Source of the DNA: Streptomyces speibonae
GTDB taxonomy: Bacteria; Actinomycetota; Actinomycetes; Streptomycetales; Streptomycetaceae
Direction of reading: 5' to 3'
Assembly: GCA_000715605.1 (NCBI GenBank)
Contig: KL568532.1
Location: 63,531 to 69,703 of the forward strand
Length of the DNA: 6,173 nucleotides
The number at the start of each line of letters is the position of its first letter. The first letter of the stretch is position 1. Under the pieces are notes generated by a model that was given only the letters and a program-made list of their open reading frames with translations, was not told the DNA's origin and did not search any database. A program made the position numbers and the translations under genes. Positions 1-5,192 of the stretch are shown piece by piece.

Positions 1-7
1 GCCCCTT

Positions 8-77
8 CGTGCCGTTCGGTTCGTGCCGTTCGGTTCGTGCTGGTCGGTTCGTGCTGGTCGGTTCGTGCTGGTCGGTC
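8..77. repeat. 14-bp tandem repeat, five copies, next to the 3' end of bpa
   Basis: Five head-to-tail 14-bp units run without spacers. The first two read CGTGCCGTTCGGTT and the next three read CGTGCTGGTCGGTT, the last ending in C instead of T. The two versions differ at a few central bases, so the array looks like two sub-families amplified separately. It begins about 15 bp beyond the bpa stop codon and would be transcribed in the bpa 3' untranslated region if transcription runs on. It may extend left of the window. Units of 14 bp do not keep a reading frame, so I treat it as noncoding. No function is known to me. Confidence 0.85.
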
Positions 78-91
78 GGGGTCGGGGACGG

Positions 92-634
92 TTACAGGTA
101 CGGACCGCCGGAGCGGCCGCCCAGGTGGGGGTCCTCCGGGTTGCCCTCGCCGACGCCCGGGGGCAGCGCGCGGCGCATCTGCTCGAGCTGGGCGCGCGCC
201 GCCATCTGCTGGGCGAAGAGCGTGGTCTGGATGCCGTGGAACAGGCCCTCCAGCCAGCCCACCAGCTGGGCCTGGGCGATGCGCAGTTCGGCGTCGCTCG
301 GCGTGGCCTCGTCCGTGAAGGGCAAGGAGAGCCGCTCCAGTTCCTCGACCAGCTCCGGGGCCAGACCGTCCTCCAGCTCCTTCACCGAGCTGGCGTGGAT
401 CTCCTTGAGCCGGGCCCGGCTGGCCTCGTCCAGAGGAGCCGCTCGTACCTCCTCCAGCAGCTGCTTGATCATGCTGCCGATCCGCATGACCTTCGCCGGC
501 TGTTCGACCTGCTCCGTCACCGGGGTCTCGCGGGAGTCGTCGTCTCCGTCGCCGCCGCTGAGCGCCATGCCGTCCTGACCGACAACCAGGATCTGCGGGT
601 TCTCCGGCGACCGTTCCTTCCTCGGCATCTCCAT
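92..634 (-). CDS. bpa: Bacterial proteasome activator Bpa (PafE), DUF2587 family
   Basis: A 180-residue protein matching the Bpa/PafE family (Rv3780 in Mycobacterium tuberculosis), close to the usual family length. Family members form a dodecameric ring of helical bundles that docks on the 20S proteasome core and opens its gate without ATP, feeding unfolded proteins in the cytoplasm. The N-terminal 45 residues are polar, with an acidic Gly/Asp stretch near 27-33. The helical core spans about 47-155 and includes KVMRIGSMIKQLLEEVR and LVGWLEGLFHGIQTTLFAQQM. A flexible tail ends in GGPYL, whose penultimate Tyr and final Leu match the C-terminal motif (GQYL in M. tuberculosis) that inserts into the proteasome. 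The stop is TAA. Start choice is between ATG at 634 and ATG at 628. The GAGGG at 636-640 is better spaced for 628 (178 residues), but 634 keeps the MEMP start I recall in Streptomyces homologues. No prcBA or mpa/arc gene is in the window. Confidence 0.95.
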   Translation of the reverse strand: MEMPRKERSPENPQILVVGQDGMALSGGDGDDDSRETPVTEQVEQPAKVMRIGSMIKQLLEEVRAAPLDEASRARLKEIHASSVKELEDGLAPELVEELERLSLPFTDEATPSDAELRIAQAQLVGWLEGLFHGIQTTLFAQQMAARAQLEQMRRALPPGVGEGNPEDPHLGGRSGGPYL

Positions 635-824
635 GCCCTCATTGTCTCGCACACCCGTGGTACGCCTCGGCGGCGCCCCCGGAAGTGACGGCCGGCGGGG
701 GATCCACCCGACGGCGGTATCCGGAATGCCGGGACGATTCGGGAATGCGAGGCTGTTGGGCGTCCATCCGGCCCATCTTGCCGACGGTGCGACCGAGCAC
801 CGGCCGGCGCGGGAGGTCACGGTC
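635..824. other. Divergent intergenic region between bpa and the membrane-protein gene
   Basis: These 190 bp must hold the promoters of both divergent genes unless one is read from farther away. By eye I found no convincing -35/-10 pair at normal spacing on either strand. The octamer-like sequence GGGAATGC recurs near 723-748 (GGAATGCC then GGGAATGC), but it is too short to call an operator. At the right end, GGGAGG at 811-816 is a strong ribosome binding site for the plus-strand gene. Confidence 0.5.
811..816 (+). promoter_or_regulatory. Ribosome binding site that fixes the GTG start at 825
   Basis: GGGAGG lies 8 nt before GTG at 825, which is ideal Shine-Dalgarno spacing. An in-frame ATG at 633 would overlap the start of bpa and add about 64 residues unlike a leader. 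The ATG at 833 is in another frame. The GTG start also places a hydrophobic segment at the very N-terminus, as expected for an exported protein. Confidence 0.75.
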
Positions 825-1460
825 GTGACTCCATGGCTGCGTGTAGTGGGGGCGACGGTAGTGCTGGGGGCGGGGGCGGCGGTCCTGCCGTACGGCACCG
901 GGACGGGGATCTCCGGTACGGCGGCGGCCGCGTACGGGGTGCCGGGACACGGGGCGGCGGCCGCGTACGGGGCCGCGCCCGCCTCCCGTTCTCCCTCGGC
1001 ACCGGACGCGTCCCCCTCCCCGTCCTCGGCGCGGCCCTCCCCGTCGCCCTCCGGGCGGTCCTCGCGGGACGCGTCCCGGCCGGGCGACGACCGGGAACGG
1101 CCCGGCCGGCCCGAGCGGGCCGAGGAGTCGCGCGACGCCGGTCCGCGCGGGCCGGAGCAGCGGGGCGAGGCCGAGGCGCACGACGAGGGCCCGGGTCCCG
1201 ACGGCCGCCGGGACGACCGGTCACAGACGCCGTACCCGGACGGCGAGCAGGCCGTGTCCCGGACACCCGGGGGCGGCACGCCGACGTCCCAGGAGGCGGT
1301 CCCGGTGCCCTCGGCGACCTCGCGGACGGCGGCACCCGGCACGGTCGCCGGCACCGGGCCCGTCCTGCGCATCCTTCCGCTCGGCAGCGGCCTGGTGCTC
1401 ATCGGCCTCGGCTTCGGCCTCGCGTTCATCGCCCTGCGCATGCGCCAGGCGTCCGGCTGA
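825..1460 (+). CDS. Low-complexity membrane-anchored exported protein of unknown function
   Basis: I do not recognise a named family. The 211-residue product begins with a short hydrophobic segment (about residues 4-22, VTPWLRVVGATVVLGAG...) that could be a signal peptide or signal anchor. An Ala/Gly/Tyr stretch holds a duplicated AAAAYG motif (residues 33-38 and 44-49, from an exact 19-bp DNA repeat 33 bp apart). Ser/Pro-rich (52-78) and highly charged Arg/Glu/Asp/Pro-rich (78-140) stretches follow and look disordered. The C-terminus has one hydrophobic helix (about 182-204, starting near ILPLGSGLVL) and a short basic tail, RMRQ. The likely topology is two membrane anchors around an extracytoplasmic disordered linker, or one anchor after signal cleavage. 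The LPLGSG-helix-basic tail layout resembles a sortase signal but lacks LPxTG. Codon use and frame support coding; function is unknown. It is divergent from bpa and converges on the oxidoreductase gene. Confidence 0.75.
   Translation: MTPWLRVVGATVVLGAGAAVLPYGTGTGISGTAAAAYGVPGHGAAAAYGAAPASRSPSAPDASPSPSSARPSPSPSGRSSRDASRPGDDRERPGRPERAEESRDAGPRGPEQRGEAEAHDEGPGPDGRRDDRSQTPYPDGEQAVSRTPGGGTPTSQEAVPVPSATSRTAAPGTVAGTGPVLRILPLGSGLVLIGLGFGLAFIALRMRQASG
921..972 (+). repeat. In-frame 19-bp direct repeat inside the membrane-protein gene
   Basis: The 19 bases at 921-939 (GCGGCGGCCGCGTACGGGG) recur exactly at 954-972. The 33-bp offset keeps frame and duplicates an 11-residue block containing AAAAYG. It looks like a recent local duplication in a low-complexity stretch. 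Confidence 0.85.
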
Positions 1461-1466
1461 GGACCG

Positions 1467-1489
1467 CCGGGGCCCCGGGCCGCTCGGCC
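1467..1489. terminator. Possible shared terminator between convergent genes
   Basis: The 32-bp gap between the two convergent stop codons holds the perfect 12-bp palindrome CCGGGGCCCCGG (1467-1478), followed by GGCCG-CT-CGGCC (1478-1489). Either could fold as a short GC-only hairpin for transcripts from both sides. There is no T-tract, which is common in Streptomyces, and the stems are short (4-5 bp when looped), so the call is weak. Confidence 0.35.
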
Positions 1490-1492
1490 GGT

Positions 1493-2476
1493 TCAGCTCG
1501 GTGTGACCAGCAGGACCTTGCCGATGTGGCCGCTGTCCTCCACCACGCGGTGGGCGGTGGCCGCGTCCGGCATCGGGATCTCGCGGTCGATCACGGGACG
1601 CACGTGGCCGGCGGCGACGAGCGGCCAGACGTGTTCCCGTACGGCCGCCACGATCGCCGCCTTCTCCCCCAGGGGCCGGGCCCGCAGCGAGGTCGCGCTG
1701 ATGGCGCCGCGCTTGGCGAGGAGGGCGCCGATGTTCAGCTCGCCCTTGACCCCGCCCTGCATGCCGATGATCGCCAGCCGGCCGTTCACGGCGAGGGCCT
1801 GGACGTTGCGGTCCAGGTACTTGGCGCCCATGTTGTCCAGGATGACGTCCGCGCCCGCCCCGTCGGTGGCCCGCTTCACCTCGGCGACGAAGTCCTGCTC
1901 GCGGTAGTTGATCAGGATGTCGGCGCCGAGCTCGGCACAGCGCTCCAGCTTCTCGGCGGTGCCCGCGGTGACGGCCACCTTCGCGCCGACGGCCTTGGCG
2001 AGCTGGATCGCCATGGTGCCGATGCCGCTGGAGCCGCCGTGCACGAGGAAGGTCTCGCCGGGGCGCAGGTGGGCGACCATGAAAACGTTGGACCAGACCG
2101 TGCAGACGACCTCCGGGAGCGCCGCCGCCTGGTCGACGGTGAGCCCTTGCGGGACCGGCAGCAGCTGCCCGGCGGGGACGGCGACCTTCTCGGCGTAGCC
2201 GCCGCCCGCGAGCAGCGCGCAGACCTCGTCGCCGACGGCCCATCCGCTCACCCCGGGGCCGAGCGCGGCGATCCGTCCGGAGCACTCCAGGCCGGGGTAG
2301 GGGGACGCGCCCGGCGGGGGGTTGTAGAAGCCCTGCCGCTGGAGGATGTCGGCCCGGTTGACCGCTCCGGCCACCACCTCGACCAGGACCTCGCCCTCGC
2401 CTGCCACGGGATCGGGCACCTCGTCCCACACCAGAGCCTCGGGCCCACCGGGTTCGGGAATCGTGATCGCATGCAT
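1493..2476 (-). CDS. NAD(P)H:quinone oxidoreductase, zinc-independent MDR superfamily (PIG3/QorB type)
   Basis: A 327-residue cytoplasmic medium-chain reductase, full length for the family, which passes hydride from NADPH to quinones or related electrophiles. The N-terminal GroES-like domain (about 1-125) starts MHAITIPEPGGPEAL and carries AVNRADILQRQGFY (38-51) and PGLECSGRI (61-69), the pattern of the TP53I3/PIG3-type enzymes. The Rossmann domain follows, with HGGSSGIGTMAIQLAK at 146-161 holding the GxxGxxG-like dinucleotide loop. The Cys/His zinc ligands and GHE motif of zinc alcohol dehydrogenases are absent, so it should be metal-free. The start is ATG at 2476; AGGAG lies 12 nt upstream (2489-2493 on the plus strand), slightly far. 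The frame is open well upstream into the repeat array, but that extension shows no protein character. The exact substrate cannot be told from sequence. It converges on the membrane-protein gene and is divergent from the exporter operon. Confidence 0.93.
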   Translation of the reverse strand: MHAITIPEPGGPEALVWDEVPDPVAGEGEVLVEVVAGAVNRADILQRQGFYNPPPGASPYPGLECSGRIAALGPGVSGWAVGDEVCALLAGGGYAEKVAVPAGQLLPVPQGLTVDQAAALPEVVCTVWSNVFMVAHLRPGETFLVHGGSSGIGTMAIQLAKAVGAKVAVTAGTAEKLERCAELGADILINYREQDFVAEVKRATDGAGADVILDNMGAKYLDRNVQALAVNGRLAIIGMQGGVKGELNIGALLAKRGAISATSLRARPLGEKAAIVAAVREHVWPLVAAGHVRPVIDREIPMPDAATAHRVVEDSGHIGKVLLVTPS

Positions 2477-2676
2477 GAGGGGACGGTACTCCTGGGACGA
2501 GGCAGCCCATGGCGCCTGGGGCGAGTGACGTCGCGGGGGTCTCCGGGGTCCCAGGGGGCGGCAACTCGCGCGCATCGTCTCCACCGACACCACCCACGCG
2601 CGGGAGATGCCCCACGAGGACGTCCCCGGCACCCCGTTGCACGGCCACGGCAGGGCCGACCGCCCGGGGTGCGGAT
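2477..2676. other. Intergenic region upstream of the oxidoreductase gene, no gene seen
   Basis: These 200 bp form the left part of the 800-bp divergent gap. Frames on both strands are open only because the DNA lacks AT-rich stop codons; translations are Pro/Arg/Gly-rich and match nothing I know. The oxidoreductase promoter should lie here on the minus strand. The only -10-like match near the gene is TACCGT (minus strand, 2487-2482), with no acceptable -35 element, so no promoter is called. Confidence 0.5.
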
Positions 2677-3154
2677 TCCGGGCCGCCGGGGGCGGAACTC
2701 CCGCACGCGGCGGAGGGAACTCCTGGACCGCGAAGACCGCGGTCGTCGGGGCCCAGGGCCGCCGCTCCCGAGCCGCCGGGACCGGCACTCCCGGGGCCCA
2801 CCAGAACCGGCGCTTCCGGGACTGCCGAGACCAGAACTCCCAGAGCCCACCAAGGCCGGCACTCCCACCCGCCGGGACCGGCACGCCCGGGACCCGCCAG
2901 AACCCGCACACCCGGAGCCCGCCAGAACCGGCACTCCCGGGCCGCCGGGGCCGGCGCTTCCGGGACCCGCCAGAACCGGCACGCCCGGGACCCGCCGGAA
3001 CCCGCACGCCCGGAGACCGCCAAGGCCGGCACGCCCGAGACCCGCCAGAACCCGCACGCCCGGGACCCGCCAGAACCCGCACGCCCGGGCCGCCAAGGCC
3101 GGCACACCCGGGCCGCCGACGCCAGGACTCCCGGAGAGCGCCGAAGCCGGCGCT
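2677..3154. repeat. Imperfect tandem array, about 20 units of mostly 25 or 23 bp
   Basis: Head-to-tail units without spacers fill this stretch. A typical plus-strand 25-bp unit opens CCCGGGACCCGCC and closes AGAACCGGCACG. From 2767 I count 16 units, starting at 2767, 2790, 2815, 2839, 2864, 2886, 2911, 2936, 2959, 2984, 3009, 3034, 3059, 3084, 3107 and 3130. Ten are 25 bp and four are 23 bp (missing AC after the opening GGG); one is 24 and one is 22. Four more degenerate units of 23, 22, 25 and 20 bp can be laid out from 2677, 2700, 2722 and 2747. A partial unit (TCCGGA) starts at 3155. Copies at 2886-3083 are closest to consensus and the left end is most decayed. The central bases vary between AGAACC, AAGGCC and GGGACC types. 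Length changes that are not multiples of three argue against coding. Function is unknown. Confidence 0.9.
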
Positions 3155-3200
3155 TCCGGAGGCGTGAGGGGCTCGGATGTGCGGCCGGCGGAAATGTGCC

Positions 3201-3227
3201 TGCGCGACCGATGAGTTTGCGCGACCG
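3201..3227 (+). repeat. Exact 10-bp direct repeat upstream of the exporter operon
   Basis: TGCGCGACCG occurs at 3201-3210 and again at 3218-3227, 17 bp apart, about 50-70 bp before the drrA-like start codon. Just downstream, TAGGTC at 3230-3235 resembles an actinobacterial -10 element, though no good -35 is placed correctly. The pair could be a regulator binding site, but no regulator gene is adjacent. Confidence 0.5.
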
Positions 3228-3259
3228 TGTAGGTCTCCCCCTGCGTAGCCCGAGCACGC

Positions 3260-3266
3260 GGAAGGA
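3260..3266 (+). promoter_or_regulatory. Ribosome binding site fixing the drrA-like start
   Basis: GGAAGGA lies 7 nt before the ATG at 3274. It supports this start over the in-frame open stretch running back through the tandem array to 2509, which has no coding character. Confidence 0.8.
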
Positions 3267-3273
3267 CCTCAGC

Positions 3274-4302
3274 ATGAGCACCCAATCGTCCGGCCCGGCG
3301 ATCGAGACCACGGGCCTGGTCAAAACCTTCGGTGAGACACGGGCCGTCGACGGGGTCGACCTCACCGTGCCGGCCGGCACGGTGTACGGCGTCCTCGGGC
3401 CGAACGGCGCCGGGAAGACCACCACCGTGAAGATGCTCGCCACCCTGCTGCGGCCCGACGGCGGCGAGGCCCGGGTCTTCGGTCACGACATCGTCCGCGA
3501 GGCCGACGAGGTGCGCGGCCGGGTGAGCCTCACCGGCCAGTACGCGTCCGTGGACGAGGACCTCACCGGCACCGAGAACCTGGTGCTCCTGGCCCGGCTC
3601 CTCGGTCACCGCAAGGTCGCCGCCCGCACCCGGGCCGCCCAGCTGCTGGAGGCGTTCGGCCTCACCGAGGCGGCCGGGAAGCAGGTCAAGCACTACTCGG
3701 GCGGCATGCGGCGCCGCATCGACATCGCCGCGTCCATCCTCAACACCCCCGACCTGCTGTTCCTCGACGAGCCGACCACCGGCCTCGACCCGCGCAGCCG
3801 CAACCAGGTGTGGGACATCGTGCGCGCGGTCGTCGCCCAGGGCACCACGGTGCTGCTGACCACGCAGTACCTCGACGAGGCCGACCAGCTGGCCTCCCGG
3901 ATCGCCGTCATCGACCAGGGCAGGGTGATCGCCGAGGGCACCAAGGGCGAGCTGAAGGCGTCCGTCGGCGCCGGTTCCGTCCATCTGCGGCTGCGGGACG
4001 CCGAGCAGCGGCCGCTCGCCGCGGAGCTGCTGCGCCGGACGCTCGACGCCCAGGTGCAGCTCGAGCCCGACTCCGTGGCGCTCACCGCCCGGCTCACCAC
4101 GGCGGCGAGCAACGACACCGCCGCCGAGCAGGCCGCCCGCGCGCTGAACGAACTGGCCCGCGCCGGCATCACCGTCGACAACTTCTCACTCGGCCAGCCC
4201 AGCCTGGACGAGGTGTTCCTGGCCCTCACCGGCCGCGACACCCAGCAGCCCCTGCCCGGATCCGACGACGCCCACGACCCGAAGGACGAGGTGGCGGCAT
4301 GA
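3274..4302 (+). CDS. DrrA-family ABC exporter ATP-binding protein
   Basis: A 342-residue ATPase of the daunorubicin-resistance (DrrA) family, close to the usual length. It should energise export of a hydrophobic compound through the permease encoded next. Visible motifs in order: Walker [10 protein letters not shown] (42-50), Q-loop at [12 protein letters not shown] (Q89), signature [10 protein letters not shown] (141-150), Walker B LLFLDEP (161-167), D-loop GLDPRSR (170-176) and the switch region [14 protein letters not shown]. Here Gln198 takes the place of the usual H-loop His, a known trait of the DrrA group. The C-terminal extension carries [14 protein letters not shown] (307-320), the conserved DrrA motif linked to ATPase-permease coupling. 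The TGA stop overlaps the permease ATG (ATGA), implying translational coupling. Family members confer resistance to anthracyclines and other drugs or export self-made metabolites; the substrate cannot be told here, and no biosynthetic genes are visible. Confidence 0.94.
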   Translation: MSTQSSGPAIETTGLVKTFGETRAVDGVDLTVPAGTVYGVLGPNGAGKTTTVKMLATLLRPDGGEARVFGHDIVREADEVRGRVSLTGQYASVDEDLTGTENLVLLARLLGHRKVAARTRAAQLLEAFGLTEAAGKQVKHYSGGMRRRIDIAASILNTPDLLFLDEPTTGLDPRSRNQVWDIVRAVVAQGTTVLLTTQYLDEADQLASRIAVIDQGRVIAEGTKGELKASVGAGSVHLRLRDAEQRPLAAELLRRTLDAQVQLEPDSVALTARLTTAASNDTAAEQAARALNELARAGITVDNFSLGQPSLDEVFLALTGRDTQQPLPGSDDAHDPKDEVAA

Positions 4303-5147
4303 GCACCACGACCACCGTCGAAAGCGGCGAGCTCGCCCCCGTACGCACCGACTCCCTGGCCGACCTGCTCGTCGCCAAGGAGCGCCCGCCGCGGCCGAGC
4401 GCATGGTCGGCCTCGCTGACCTTCGGCTGGCGCGCCGTCCTCAAGATCAAGCACGTGCCGGAGCAGCTCTTCGACGTCACGGCGTTCCCGATCATGATGG
4501 TGCTGATGTACACGTACCTGTTCGGCGGGGCGCTGGCCGGCTCACCGAAGGAGTACATCCAGTTCCTGCTGCCGGGCATCCTGGTGATGTCGGTCGTGAT
4601 GATCACGATGTACACCGGTGTCTCGGTCAACACGGACATCGAGAAGGGTGTCTTCGACCGGTTCCGCAGCCTGCCGATCTGGCGGCCGTCGACCATGGTC
4701 GGCTATCTGCTCGGCGACGCCCTGCGCTACACCCTCGCGTCGCTCGTGATGCTGGCCGTCGGTCTCATCCTGGGCTACCGCGCCCAGGGCGGGGTGGCCG
4801 GCGTGCTCGCCGGGATCGCGCTGCTGGTGCTGTTCTCGTTCGCCTTCTCGTGGATCTGGACGATGTTCGGGCTGCTGCTGCGCACCGAGAAGTCGGTGAT
4901 GGGCGTCAGCATGATGGTGATCTTCCCGCTCACCTTCCTGTCCAATGTCTTCGTCGACCCGAGCACCATGCCGGGCTGGCTGCAGGCGTTCGTCAACAAC
5001 AGTCCCGTCACCCATCTCGCGTCGGCGGTGCGCGGGCTGATGGCAGGCGACTGGCCGGCCGACGAGATCGCCTGGTCGCTGGGCTGGTCCGCGCTGTTCG
5101 TGGCGGTCTTCGGGCCGATCACGATGCGGCTGTACAACCGGAAGTAG
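4299..5147 (+). CDS. ABC-2 type exporter permease (DrrB-like)
   Basis: A 282-residue integral membrane partner of the preceding ATPase. About 55 cytoplasmic residues precede roughly six hydrophobic segments near 60-78, 88-108, 143-160, 165-192, 200-218 and 257-276, the usual ABC-2 permease layout. Family signatures include [18 protein letters not shown] (113-130), the coupling-helix region after the second segment, and [18 protein letters not shown] (231-248) before the last one. The start is the ATG that overlaps the upstream TGA by four bases, with GAGG 7 nt before it (4288-4291). The overlap and pairing make a two-gene operon, in which two ATPases and two permeases presumably form the transporter. 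The C-terminus RLYNRK is short and basic, as expected for a cytoplasmic end. No codon or frame anomaly is seen. It converges on the potassium channel gene with a 35-bp gap. Confidence 0.94.
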   Translation: MSTTTTVESGELAPVRTDSLADLLVAKERPPRPSAWSASLTFGWRAVLKIKHVPEQLFDVTAFPIMMVLMYTYLFGGALAGSPKEYIQFLLPGILVMSVVMITMYTGVSVNTDIEKGVFDRFRSLPIWRPSTMVGYLLGDALRYTLASLVMLAVGLILGYRAQGGVAGVLAGIALLVLFSFAFSWIWTMFGLLLRTEKSVMGVSMMVIFPLTFLSNVFVDPSTMPGWLQAFVNNSPVTHLASAVRGLMAGDWPADEIAWSLGWSALFVAVFGPITMRLYNRK

Positions 5148-5151
5148 CGGG

Positions 5152-5192
5152 CCGGGGCTGCCGGTGGACGAAGGGACGCGGCTCAGCCCCGG
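5152..5192. terminator. Inverted repeat between convergent exporter and channel genes, possible bidirectional terminator
   Basis: CCGGGGCTG at 5152-5160 and CAGCCCCGG at 5184-5192 form a perfect 9-bp GC-rich stem with a 23-nt loop. It starts 5 bp after the permease stop, and its right arm overlaps the last codons and stop of the channel gene. It could terminate both transcripts. No T-tract follows and the loop is long, so this is tentative. Confidence 0.45.

Noticed and set aside
635..824. Operator-like GGAATGCC/GGGAATGC pair and near-palindrome around 723-748
   Set aside because: The match is short and imperfect and has no clear promoter next to it; such similarity is expected by chance in this composition.
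635..1441. Minus-strand extension of the bpa frame to 449 residues
   Set aside because: It runs antisense through the membrane-protein gene with low-complexity translation; Bpa is normally about 175-180 residues.
2477..2510. Possible promoter for the oxidoreductase gene with TACCGT as -10
   Set aside because: No -35-like sequence lies at 16-19 bp, and the box is so close to the ATG that it would imply a leaderless message despite an AGGAG sequence.
2477..3082. Minus-strand extension of the oxidoreductase frame to a 529-residue protein
   Set aside because: The extra residues translate the tandem array and show no family similarity; the MHAITIPEPGG start gives a complete reductase of normal length.
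2677..3160. CRISPR array
   Set aside because: Units abut directly with no unique spacers, the repeats are imperfect, and no cas gene is present.
833..3214. 793-residue plus-strand open frame
   Set aside because: It crosses the membrane-protein gene in another frame, the oxidoreductase gene antisense and the repeat array. Its Arg/Gly/Ala-rich translation is typical of a shadow frame in GC-rich DNA.
2509..3273. In-frame N-terminal extension of the DrrA-like ATPase through the tandem array
   Set aside because: It is open only because the repeat lacks stop codons. The translation is Pro/Arg/Thr-rich without a domain, units change length by non-multiples of three, and a well-placed ribosome binding site supports the start at 3274.
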